The notes under the pieces are model-generated. The model saw only the letters and a program-made list of their open reading frames with translations, searched no databases and had not been told where the DNA came from. Positions 26,501 to 33,890 of a stretch of 43,851 nt of DNA are shown here, one piece after another. Positions within the stretch are counted from its first letter, which is position 1. Every line of letters starts with the position of its first letter. The translations under genes and the position numbers were made by a program. The stretch is from Verrucomicrobiota bacterium (GTDB lineage: Bacteria > Verrucomicrobiota > Verrucomicrobiia > JABWAM01). The stretch spans positions 1 through 43,851 of the forward strand of contig JACQHZ010000112.1 in assembly GCA_016198745.1 (NCBI GenBank), read 5' to 3'.

Positions 26501-27685
26501 TGACTGGCGCACGATTTGCGGATCCCATTTCAGCGGCAGAAACTCGTACGTCGTGCTGTTGCCGTTGATGTAAATTTTCTTCTCCTCGCCGCCAGGATAG
26601 CTGTTGAGGAACGTGAACTTGACATGATCGTCATTCACCAGCGCGTCGTCGTGCTTGTCCATGGTCCGTTTCAGCATGGCGACCACCAGTTGCGTCTGGC
26701 CCGCAATGCGCGCCGGCGGCGGACTGTGATGAGCGATGTAAATGAACTCATCATCGTAGGTGACGTAGAACTCGCTCTGATCGGCCGCCAGCATCGCCGG
26801 CCCGTACACCTCGTACTGTCCATCGGCCTCGATCTTGGCCAACCCCGTGATCCGCGCGGCGTCGGCCCACTCTTCAGGCTCGATGACGCCGTCAATCCGG
26901 ATCGGTTTCTGGCGCTTCACGAGGGTGATGTGCGCGGCGGGCTGGATGCCGACATCCAAGTGCCAGTGGCTGACCTCTGCCTGACTGAATACGCGGTCGT
27001 AAATCTCAACGTGGATGATGTCTTTATTCTCTCCCGGCCCCGCGCCGACCTGGCCAACGATGACCTTGTCCACCTTCGCGAGTTCCGAGGCCGCGCCCGA
27101 GCCGACCGGCAAACCATCCCAATAGAACGTCGCCGTGTTCTTGTCCATCGTGACGATGAACGTGTGAACGCCGTCGAACGATGTAGGCGGATTCACGGTG
27201 GTGGTCTTGTCCTTCGTGCGCAGAGTCAGACGTCCTTGTCCATCGGTGAGGAGCGTGACGTTGCCGGCAGCGCCCACCATGGTGACCAGCGTCTCCGCTG
27301 AACCGCTGCCGGCTTTCCAGCCGCGTCCGCGCAACTCAACCGCCAAGGTGGACGAGTTCAGGCTGAACGCGCCGTTGACGGGGAACGCGAACGCCGCATC
27401 CGCCGCGCCCGTGGGAATGACCTTTAGCCAGTTGCCCGGGTTCCCTTTTTCGTTGCGGAACTGATCGGTTCGCGCGCGTGATACGGCGCGCTCGCTCAAC
27501 GCCTGGCCCACGACGCGCTGATCGCCATGGACCAACGCGGTGGCCGCCTGGCACTCGTATTCCATATTCCCGCCCGTCGTAGACTCGGTCGCGAACACGG
27601 GCGCTTTCGGGGTTGCCGCGTGGACGTTGACCGTGAATGTGAGCAATGCCATGGTCGATATCATTGTCCTTCTTTGGGCTTTCAT
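23564..27685 (-). CDS. Secreted LamG-CBM9-DUF6067 glycan-active protein (paralogue 2)
   Basis: 1373 aa. AAGGAG 6 nt before the ATG at 27685 decides the start; the ATG at 27700, which overlaps the previous stop, lies upstream of that Shine-Dalgarno. Signal peptide up to VNVHAATP. Residues about 95-260 are a LamG-like jelly roll. Residues about 262-450 are CBM9-like, opening IRIDGVIEPEEWADAARITG. After an Ig-like stretch comes DUF6067 (from about 678), with VGNWDYEQDDVPYPFTDLAI, TVPLWLGNGGGGIQWLNETD and WYPFAMVGYHTSGMLNTGYI. DUF6067 is related to glycoside hydrolases of the GH66/GH70 barrel type; catalytic residues were not assigned. Same domain order as the protein at 33887-38074. Confidence 0.85.
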   Translation of the reverse strand: MKAQRRTMISTMALLTFTVNVHAATPKAPVFATESTTGGNMEYECQAATALVHGDQRVVGQALSERAVSRARTDQFRNEKGNPGNWLKVIPTGAADAAFAFPVNGAFSLNSSTLAVELRGRGWKAGSGSAETLVTMVGAAGNVTLLTDGQGRLTLRTKDKTTTVNPPTSFDGVHTFIVTMDKNTATFYWDGLPVGSGAASELAKVDKVIVGQVGAGPGENKDIIHVEIYDRVFSQAEVSHWHLDVGIQPAAHITLVKRQKPIRIDGVIEPEEWADAARITGLAKIEADGQYEVYGPAMLAADQSEFYVTYDDEFIYIAHHSPPPARIAGQTQLVVAMLKRTMDKHDDALVNDDHVKFTFLNSYPGGEEKKIYINGNSTTYEFLPLKWDPQIVRQSRLTDTGWWLEAAIAWKDLHIGPPRDGKTVFLNLVRGWRQEMDETHIWTFGRYDAATGKANALTGGGSASANPAGAVTLAGPEGIVVRLDEVGPLNRGVLDIAATVVNKTSKEAKLKAMLDSNSGTVKQVKELTLAAGARQNVHFTGAITDFVTSTVTLRVVEAASGTEYFAQGWPVRRRYEPEIYTRKFRSRDLIAFENNFEYLSEYPLKDLKADLTILNKATGQPVFTKSLAYNTYTPRDEVSTKDWAIGQYEVQYHFTAKGKKIGSVTAGYEHVVLPPWWNSNVGNWDYEQDDVPYPFTDLAINGTTLDCVGRRYHFGDSLLPHSIETQGRPLLRAPMTLKAVTAEGTTLSSDSAKCTRAEWTLKKKVRIEGVREIGNDALALRNELWAEYDGFIWCKLVIAPKAGKKVTLNSLTLDIPLTPEFTDVMNAYEYGLNNAGKVHPYTGTTVPLWLGNGGGGIQWLNETDGQLFVKDIKEVAHVLPGAGEGATMRIELINVPTDFETEHTIEFGFNATPTRPKIQRTMKDPDYWGMHGEVGGAWYPEGQPFQAGPDYGYRGGWRPGGVISPDKQFCYSGLRRCYVTTAAANVNDADGQNFGDEWLASAGTRVKGIVVTTQASKSYRDYFVWRHWNALTTQYPFQHWYFDTPNESPSSNESAGAGYVTRDGRRVAVKAVLGARNLCRRMYNLLIRWYPFAMVGYHTSGMLNTGYISFGTALIDGENFNTIIGPSQPTYVKALTPDRFRAQYMGFNICGNASIFMGQARQGWEEAKMMGGAENVMDHLQGLFLLHDNYPPGWIFGKNNSHVLDESGKRCWDAIEKHGLFSPFYDFVPYWEQKAVKPPFEEFYATFYTFRHQNIDKIKMPAATIFGDMTEEQKKNYRKAICIFYNHSDWEGTMRLKLNWQSLGFAGPQGVKAENAVHRTGFKVETTKNEKGEDVYKAVFFPRPDEFAKVEGQEVVFPMTKWNYRMIILEKEK

Positions 27686-27696
27686 GGTTCTCCTTT

Positions 27697-28620
27697 TCAT
27701 CCGATCACCACCCGGAACATCTCCGCGCTCTTGCGATCGAGATCGAGAGTGGCGCGGCCCGCCTTCACGGGGATCACTTCTCCCGTGGCGAGGTTTTGCA
27801 GTTCGCGGACTTTGTCCCGTGGAAAATCGACCTCGAAGCCCGCGGCTTCGGGGTAATGGTTCAGCACGAACAGGATCAATTCGTCCGGGCCGCGCTGCAG
27901 GATCGCGCTGCCGAGATTGCGCGGTTGGCGGTACAGTTTCGTGCCGCCGCCTTCCTGCCAGTCGGTCCAGGTGACTTCGCGCGACACGCGCAGGCGGACG
28001 TGCGGCTTCGGCACGTGCGCTCGGACCAATGTGGAAACGAACTCGATGCTCTCCAGGTTTTCCGCTTCGGGTTTGTCCTGGGCCAGCCAGGCCCGATGCC
28101 AGATCAAGTGGCCTTGGCCGAGTTCGATCTTGAGCACAAGCTCGGCCTTACCGGGGCGGGTCAGTCCGAGGAACGCCAGCCGGTGTCCCTGTTCGTTGCG
28201 CGCGGGCCACGGACCGCTGAGCACGAGCACACCCCCATTGCGGACGTACTGGCGCAGGCGCCGGTTGGCCGCGCGCTCGATGACGGGTGAGCCAGCCAGG
28301 AACGCCAGCGGATAACCGCCATGGACAAACTCGTTACAGCAGAACGGGCCGGCGCGAAAGTTGAGGTTCAGCCCGTGTTTCTCCACGAGGTCGAGGAACT
28401 TCACCAGGTTCAAGCGCGGGTTGGTCCGGCCCTCGAAATCGAGGACGCCGGCGGGATGTTTCTTGTCCGGTGGGCCGACCAGATGCATGGACCACGGCAC
28501 GTACGTGCTCACGCACCGCAGGCCCGTGCCTTTGAGGTGGACGATGGTTTTCTCCCAGTACGTCGGATCAAATTCGAAGTACTGGATTTCCGCGCCAAAG
28601 ATTTCTTTCGAGTTCACCAT
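27697..28620 (-). pseudogene. Beta-galactosidase (GH35/42-like) with internal deletion
   Basis: 307 codons, no stop. The start at 28620 has GGAG 9 nt upstream. Residues about 1-105 match the opening of a GH35-type barrel: EIQYFEFDPTYWEKTIVHLK, GLRCVSTYVPW, DFEGRTNPRLNLVKFLDLVE and RAGPFCCNEFVHGGYP. From about residue 110 it continues as RRLRQYVRNGGVLVLSGPWP, typical of the C-terminal glutamine-amidotransferase-like domain of such enzymes. The barrel part with the ENE acid/base and the nucleophile glutamate is absent, about 300-400 residues short. The junction is near 28260-28320. It cannot be a normal glycosidase. The stop overlaps an ATG of the DUF6067 gene. Confidence 0.75.
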
Positions 28621-28714
28621 ATCCTCTTTCTCCGTCATTCAGTTGACACAACCCGATTTTCATTTTCTTGTGAATCGTCAAAGATGTGTGCAGCGCATTT
28701 CATTCTGTCAATTG

Positions 28715-28855
28715 TCAAGCTTTGACCCCGAAGACGAAGATCTCGCCGTTCCCGCATCTGCTGGCGCACGCGAACCAACCGTTCGACAAACACACGAGCG
28801 GGAACTTCCGGGCGCGGTTCACGGGGAAAACCGATGGCGGGAAATGTGACCCGCT
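28715..28855 (-). pseudogene. Possible C-terminal gene remnant
   Basis: A 46-codon open stretch without a start ends in TGA at 28715-28717. Its end, KFPLVCLSNGWFACASRCGN followed by GEIFVFGVKA, looks like a true protein C-terminus. It fills much of the 250-nt gap between the SDR gene and the beta-galactosidase remnant, the only wide gap in this part of the operon. Its family is not recognised. Confidence 0.35.
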
Positions 28856-28888
28856 TCAATTCAGCTCTGGGTGCGTGCATTGCTGCTT

Positions 28889-29614
28889 TCAGCATTCCTG
28901 GTAGATTGTTTTGCCTCCGTCCACGACCCAGCACGCGCCGGTCACGAACGAAGCTTTGGCGCTGAGGAGGAACACCACCACGTTCGCGACCTCCGACGGA
29001 TCGGCGATGCGTTGCAGGATCGTGCGGCGGCGAATGTCGGCAAGCTGTCGGCGCGTGAGCTGCCGGTACAATCGCTTGCTGCCCATCGCGCCCGCCACGA
29101 CGGCGTTGACGCGGATTTGCGGCCCAAGCTCGCGCGCGAGGCTGCGCGTTAACGCTTCCAAACCGCCCTTGCTTGCCACGTACGCCGCGTGCCCGGGAAT
29201 CGGATGCGAGCTTTGCCCGCTGCTGATGTTCACGATGGCAGGCGATTGCCCGGTGTTGCGCAAGAGTTCGCGACAGTGAATCGTTCCCAGGCCGCACGCG
29301 ACGAGATTGGTGGACAACGTCTTGTTCCAATACACGACGCTCGATTTCTCCAGCGGAATCGGTTGGCAATAGGCTGCGTTGTGGACGAGCGCATCCAGAC
29401 GACCCCATCGGGATTTGACCAACGCCACGCACTTGTTCCAGTCGCGTTCCGAAGTCACGTCCATGCGCAGCGCAAGCGTTTCGGCATGGCGCCGGACCGT
29501 GCGGTTCTTGTCGGCCAACAAGACGCGATAGCCTTTCGTCAGCAGCGCTGTGACGATGGCGTGGCCCAGTCCGGCAGCCGCGCCGGTCACGATTGCGCAA
29601 GGCTTGGTGCTCAT
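28889..29614 (-). CDS. Short-chain dehydrogenase/reductase (SDR)
   Basis: 241 aa, classical SDR length. The cofactor motif TGAAAGLGHA, the NNAG-like VHNAAY, catalytic Ser in IVNISSGQS and the YVASK pair (Tyr and Lys) are all present, with WVVDGGKT at the C-terminus. It should oxidise or reduce a secondary alcohol of a sugar or sugar acid with NAD(P). The D after the second strand (LLADKN) suggests NAD preference. It is translated with the upstream DHDPS-like gene through an ATGA overlap, which fits a dehydratase-aldolase-dehydrogenase route. Confidence 0.92.
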   Translation of the reverse strand: MSTKPCAIVTGAAAGLGHAIVTALLTKGYRVLLADKNRTVRRHAETLALRMDVTSERDWNKCVALVKSRWGRLDALVHNAAYCQPIPLEKSSVVYWNKTLSTNLVACGLGTIHCRELLRNTGQSPAIVNISSGQSSHPIPGHAAYVASKGGLEALTRSLARELGPQIRVNAVVAGAMGSKRLYRQLTRRQLADIRRRTILQRIADPSEVANVVVFLLSAKASFVTGACWVVDGGKTIYQEC

Positions 29615-30540
29615 TTCTGTGGCAATTCCAGCGCGCGCAGCCGGGCCATTTTCGCCAGACGGTAGAATTGGTTGAGAGAAGTCTGGTCGAGCGGAAACGT
29701 CGGGCCGCGAACGTACGCAGAATCAATCAGGCCCGCCTGTTTCAACAGATGCTTGATCGTGTGATACGACATGTCGAGGGACAGACCGCAGTACTTGATC
29801 ATCGGCATCACCGTGGCAAACTCCTTCCACGCTTTGTCCGCGCCTTGGGACTGGTACAGCCGGTAAACGCGCACGAGCGCATCGGTAAATCCGCAACCCG
29901 GGATCACAGCCACTGCACCGCATTCCAGTTCCTCAATCAGATTCACCGCGCCGAGACCGATGACGGGTTTCGCTTCCGTCTTGCACGCTCTCACAAAGCC
30001 AGCCGCTTTCAGGAATGTTGGCTGCACCTCGATCTTGATGTATTTGATTCGCGGAATCTCATTCGCCATCTTCGCCAGAAACTCCGCCGTCATGTCGATG
30101 CCTGTCAGCATCGTCACGTCCTGCACCATGATCGGGATGTCGATCCGCGCTGCCACGGCCGCGTAGAAGTCGTAAACGGCCTGCATCCCTTGCTTGTAGA
30201 AACACGGCGGCATCAACATCACGTAGTCCGCGCCTGCCTCCTGCGCGTGCAGGCAGCTTTGCACCGCCACCTCAGTGCTGCCGTGCGCGACACCGGCGAT
30301 GACGGGGACGCGCCGCGCGACCTGGTCGATCACGGTTTCAACGACCTTCTCGCGTTCGCGGTCGTTCATCTTGAACGCCTCGCTGAACAAGCCGCATGTC
30401 GTGATGCCGTACGCGGCGCATTCGATCTCGAAATCCACGAGCCGACGCATGCTGTGTTCATCGAACGCGCCGTTGTCGGTGAACGGCGTGCAGATAACCG
30501 GGATAACACCTTCCAGTGTGGGGTGTGTTTTCATGTTCAT
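29611..30540 (-). CDS. DHDPS/N-acetylneuraminate lyase-family aldolase, divergent
   Basis: 309 aa. The Schiff-base lysine is at IKYIKIEVQPT. Two other family residues differ: the GTTGE threonine motif reads CGLFSEAFKM, and the Tyr of the usual LYNVP reads IMVQDVTML. It is therefore a class I aldolase-fold protein that may make or break a C-C bond in a keto sugar acid but probably with altered chemistry. The ATG at 30540 overlaps the upstream stop as ATGA; 30534 is an alternative. It lies directly after a sugar-acid dehydratase gene, which would supply a 2-keto-3-deoxy acid as substrate. Confidence 0.85.
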   Translation of the reverse strand: MNMKTHPTLEGVIPVICTPFTDNGAFDEHSMRRLVDFEIECAAYGITTCGLFSEAFKMNDREREKVVETVIDQVARRVPVIAGVAHGSTEVAVQSCLHAQEAGADYVMLMPPCFYKQGMQAVYDFYAAVAARIDIPIMVQDVTMLTGIDMTAEFLAKMANEIPRIKYIKIEVQPTFLKAAGFVRACKTEAKPVIGLGAVNLIEELECGAVAVIPGCGFTDALVRVYRLYQSQGADKAWKEFATVMPMIKYCGLSLDMSYHTIKHLLKQAGLIDSAYVRGPTFPLDQTSLNQFYRLAKMARLRALELPQK

Positions 30541-31700
30541 GTCAAATCTTTCGCGAACCGTTTGTGCCACGAGGCGTCCCACAAGCTGATGAACATCGGA
30601 CGGTACGGATGTTCGGCAATCACGTCCTCGTTGAGCGTGACGCCAAGACCGGGACCTTCCGGCAATGGCAGCACGCCGTCTTTCATGCGGGGTACGCCGT
30701 TGAAACATTCCGTGAGCCACGGTTCTTGGAAATCGTCGAAGACCTCCTGAATCTTGAAGTTGGGCGTGCAGGCGCAGAAATGCGCCGTGATGGCGGTGCA
30801 TAGTGGGCTGTTCGAGTTGTGCGGCGCGACAGTCAGGTAGTTCGCATCGGCCATCGCCGCGACATGTTTGGCCTCCAGCAAGCCGCCACAATGCAGCAGA
30901 TCGGGCTGGATAATGTCCACCGCCTTGCTCGTGAGCAGGTTCCAGAATTCAAAGCGCGTCCCCAGCCGCTCGCCGGTGGCGATCGGTCGTAACACTTGGG
31001 CCACGCGCTGGTATTCGCCGAGGTTTTCGGGCGGTACAGGCTCTTCGTACCAACTGGGACGAAACGGTTTGAGTTCGGAGCAAACCTCGATCGCCGTCGC
31101 CGCGCTGAAACGACCGTGGCACTCGATAAAGATTTCCGTGTCCGGTCCGACGGCGTCGCGGATCGCTTCGATCAATGAGACCGAGAGCTTGCCTTCTTGC
31201 GGCGAAAGTTCGTAATGCCCTGCGCCAAACGGATCGACTTTCAACGCCTTGTAGCCACGCGCCACGACCGCTTTCGCGGCTTGGTGAAATGTCTCGGGCG
31301 TGCGCTCGACTGCGTACCAGCCGTTCGCATACGCCTTCAACGAATCGTGGCATTTGCCGCCGAGCAGACGATACACGGGTTGGTCCAGCACTTTGCCGAT
31401 GATGTCCCAGCAAGCAATCTCCACGGCGGAGAGAACGGTGTTGGCAATGTGACCGCCGCGCCAGGAATCGTTGCGATACATCCGCAGCCAGAGGTCCTCG
31501 ATGTTGAACGGATCGCTCCCGATGATGTGACGTTTCTTGGCCGCGTCCAGAAACGCCACGACCGCCTCTTCGCGGTTCTGCAGCGTCGCTTCGCCGAGAC
31601 CGACAACGCCTTCATCAGTGTGGACTTTGACGATGACCAGGTTCCGCCACGCCGTGCCGATGATGCGCGTGGTCACGTCAGTGATACGGATGTGTTTCAT
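30537..31700 (-). CDS. Enolase-superfamily sugar-acid dehydratase (GalD-like MR/MLE family)
   Basis: 387 aa from the ATG at 31700, preceded by AAGGTGG. N-terminal capping domain through GGKCHDSLKAYANGW, then the barrel with ALKVDPFG, the first metal ligand in IFIECHGRF (Glu where GalD has Asp), the next in WYEEPVPPEN and IATGERLGTR, and the general acid/base His in VAPHNSNSP. The HGR following the first ligand is typical of D-galactonate dehydratase relatives. It should remove water from an aldonic or related acid to give a 2-keto-3-deoxy acid. Its place before the aldolase-like gene supports that. The exact sugar is unknown. Confidence 0.88.
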   Translation of the reverse strand: MKHIRITDVTTRIIGTAWRNLVIVKVHTDEGVVGLGEATLQNREEAVVAFLDAAKKRHIIGSDPFNIEDLWLRMYRNDSWRGGHIANTVLSAVEIACWDIIGKVLDQPVYRLLGGKCHDSLKAYANGWYAVERTPETFHQAAKAVVARGYKALKVDPFGAGHYELSPQEGKLSVSLIEAIRDAVGPDTEIFIECHGRFSAATAIEVCSELKPFRPSWYEEPVPPENLGEYQRVAQVLRPIATGERLGTRFEFWNLLTSKAVDIIQPDLLHCGGLLEAKHVAAMADANYLTVAPHNSNSPLCTAITAHFCACTPNFKIQEVFDDFQEPWLTECFNGVPRMKDGVLPLPEGPGLGVTLNEDVIAEHPYRPMFISLWDASWHKRFAKDLT

Positions 31701-31741
31701 GGCGCCACCTTGCAATTGTGGAGTTCTCGGAGTTGGTCGGA

Positions 31742-32746
31742 TCATTGGTTGTCTCCTGAGCCACAGACGGCGATTTGTTCAGCCATCGCCCTGAGGTTTT
31801 CGGGGCGACAATAATCCGGAATGCTGTTGCTGCTGGCCGCGATGTAGCGGTGCCCACGATTCAGGCGACGAAAACATTCCCGCACGGCGGCGCGGGTTTG
31901 ATCAGTCGTGCCGCGGGCGAGGACGTCGACGTCGATCCCACCGACCAGTGTGAGCTGGGGATAATCAGCCCTGATCCTGTCGAGATCGAGGCAGCCCGGC
32001 TCGAGCGGGTTCAGCGCATTCATGCCCAAAGCGGCCAACTCGTCCAGGGCCTGCATGTAATTGCCGTCGGAGTGCCAGATCCACGGCCGGCGGATCGCCG
32101 CCGCTACCCGTCGCGCGTAAGGCAGGACGATTTCGCGCAGGATCTGCGGTGAATAAACGAGGCCCGTCTTGAAAGCACAATCATCAAAGCACCAGAAATA
32201 GTCCACGCCGATCAGATTGGAGTGCTCGACGACTTGCTGGGTCCACTCCGTGTAACGCTCCAAGATGATGCGCAGCAGATCGGGATCCTCAGCAACCGCC
32301 GTGGCGAACGCCATCAAGTCCATTGTTTGCCAGATGTGGCCGATGCCGCTGGTGATCGGGGCATACATCGCGTAATCCCGTTTGGCATCCACCAAACGTT
32401 TGATGTTGTCCCAATGCTGCGCCGTCAATTCCACAAAGACGAGGTCTTTCAAACTCGCTCGATCGGTGAGCGCGCCGTTGAAGCCACCTTTCTTCCAGAT
32501 GCGCGGTGCCATCGTGTAGTGATACGGCAGCATCAGACAACCGACGCCGGTCAGTTCGTTCATCCGGATCCGGCGGCGAATTTCCTCAAGATCGTACCCG
32601 AGGCTGCCCCTCGGCTCCGCAGGGGGAGCGAACTCGACACCATACGCCGCGGCCACGAGTTGCTCCGACAGCCCGTGCTCGATCCAGGGCACCGGGCGGG
32701 CGGGCTGGCCTTCCAACGCATTCAAGACTCTGTCGCGTGGCGTCAT
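31742..32746 (-). CDS. Uroporphyrinogen decarboxylase-like (URO-D superfamily) protein
   Basis: 334 aa with the family opening MTPRDRVLNALEGQPARPVP. Further matches are VDYFWCFDDCAFKTGLVYSP, RPWIWHSDGNYMQALDEL, MNALNPLEPGCLDLDRIRAD and LTLVGGIDVDVLA. It is the third such gene in the window and the same subgroup as 13299-14366 by these motifs. It begins 1 nt after the alpha/beta hydrolase gene ends and is followed by a 41-nt gap. Substrate unknown; a role in the sugar route rather than in haem synthesis is suggested by context only. Confidence 0.82.
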   Translation of the reverse strand: MTPRDRVLNALEGQPARPVPWIEHGLSEQLVAAAYGVEFAPPAEPRGSLGYDLEEIRRRIRMNELTGVGCLMLPYHYTMAPRIWKKGGFNGALTDRASLKDLVFVELTAQHWDNIKRLVDAKRDYAMYAPITSGIGHIWQTMDLMAFATAVAEDPDLLRIILERYTEWTQQVVEHSNLIGVDYFWCFDDCAFKTGLVYSPQILREIVLPYARRVAAAIRRPWIWHSDGNYMQALDELAALGMNALNPLEPGCLDLDRIRADYPQLTLVGGIDVDVLARGTTDQTRAAVRECFRRLNRGHRYIAASSNSIPDYCRPENLRAMAEQIAVCGSGDNQ

Positions 32747-32747
32747 T

Positions 32748-33890
32748 TTAATCAGGAATGGGACGGGGCTTCGGCGGCCGGGCCCGGTAATCGGCGCCGT
32801 TCTCCACGTCAGCTCCCGCGCCAGGCCGCGCCGGCTTCAGCCAACGCTCCATCCATTCCCAAGCCGCGGTGGTGTGCTCCTTGCCCACATCGTGTCCGCC
32901 GCGATGGATGATGTGGCGGAAACGATCGAGCGCACGGCAAAGCCGATAGGTTTGTTTGATCTCCGCGCTTGTGCGACGCACGCCTTCCACGGGAAAGAAA
33001 CCGTCCCGCGCTCCATCAATGCACAACAGCGGACGCGGCGCGATCAGACTGAAAATCTCGCCCGCGTCGGTGTAGCGCAACACGTGCGGGATGTAGCAGA
33101 AGAGCGCTGCGAGAGTTTCCTCCCGTCCCCAGACCCGGAAGCTGTGCGTGGAACACGCGGTCACCGCGCACTGGATGCGATCATCCATGGCGGCCAGATA
33201 GTACGTCTGGATCCCGCCCATGCTCCCTCCAATGCAGCCGATGCGTTTCGGATCGACGAATGGCAGGGTGCGCAACACGTCCACCGCGCACATATTTTCC
33301 CAGGTCATCGCGCCGAGCATGCACTTGCCTTCGAGTGCGAGCGGCATTGCCAGCAATCGCTCCGAGTAGAAACTCATGCCCTTCCAGTCGCGAATCTCGG
33401 CGGTCTCGAGCGTCCGGTCGCGCCTCTCGCCAAAACGCACCGCGTCCGGCGCAAGCGTGACGAAGCCGCGCGCCGTCAGTGGCAACGCCCACTCCTCGAT
33501 CGTCTCCTTGCCAAGCTGGCAACCGACGGCATGGCCGTGAACGCAAAGGATGGCAGGCGCAGGCTCTTTGAGATTTCGCGGCACGCGCAACACCGCCCGC
33601 TGCGGCGGCTCGCCGGGCCAGCCGGGATAACTGACGATGGATGTATCCCACGTGACCGGGCCTGGAAACCGGTAGTTCAACATGCGCGGGCCGAACGAAT
33701 CCCTGGGGAATTGTCTGGCGTATTTCTGCAGCATGTCACGAAGACGGCGTTCCGCGGCGACGCCGCGAAACAGCGTGCGTGGCTTGACCACCTTCGGTCG
33801 TTTCATCGGTCCTGCGGTCAGCAAGTCCCACAGGATTCGTCGCAACTCGCGTCGTCGCTGCTGCCAGGCCGGAAGTGTTGTTGTATTCAT
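32748..33890 (-). CDS. Alpha/beta hydrolase, acetyl-xylan-esterase-like
   Basis: 380 aa. Nucleophile Ser in IGCIGGSMGGIQTYY, Asp in IDGARDGFFPVE and His in HRGGHDVGKE complete a triad in the usual order, with PAILCVHGHAVGCQ before them as the oxyanion loop. The family includes carbohydrate esterases that take acyl groups off glycans. No signal peptide is seen, so it may work on oligosaccharides inside the cell. It overlaps the DUF6067 stop as ATGA. The two broken hydrolases at 23292 and 43051 show that this class is repeated across the window. Confidence 0.85.
   Translation of the reverse strand: MNTTTLPAWQQRRRELRRILWDLLTAGPMKRPKVVKPRTLFRGVAAERRLRDMLQKYARQFPRDSFGPRMLNYRFPGPVTWDTSIVSYPGWPGEPPQRAVLRVPRNLKEPAPAILCVHGHAVGCQLGKETIEEWALPLTARGFVTLAPDAVRFGERRDRTLETAEIRDWKGMSFYSERLLAMPLALEGKCMLGAMTWENMCAVDVLRTLPFVDPKRIGCIGGSMGGIQTYYLAAMDDRIQCAVTACSTHSFRVWGREETLAALFCYIPHVLRYTDAGEIFSLIAPRPLLCIDGARDGFFPVEGVRRTSAEIKQTYRLCRALDRFRHIIHRGGHDVGKEHTTAAWEWMERWLKPARPGAGADVENGADYRARPPKPRPIPD

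Noticed and set aside
28635-29726. 363-codon minus-strand frame over the SDR gene
   Set aside because: Alternative frame of the SDR and aldolase ends; the SDR frame has all catalytic motifs.
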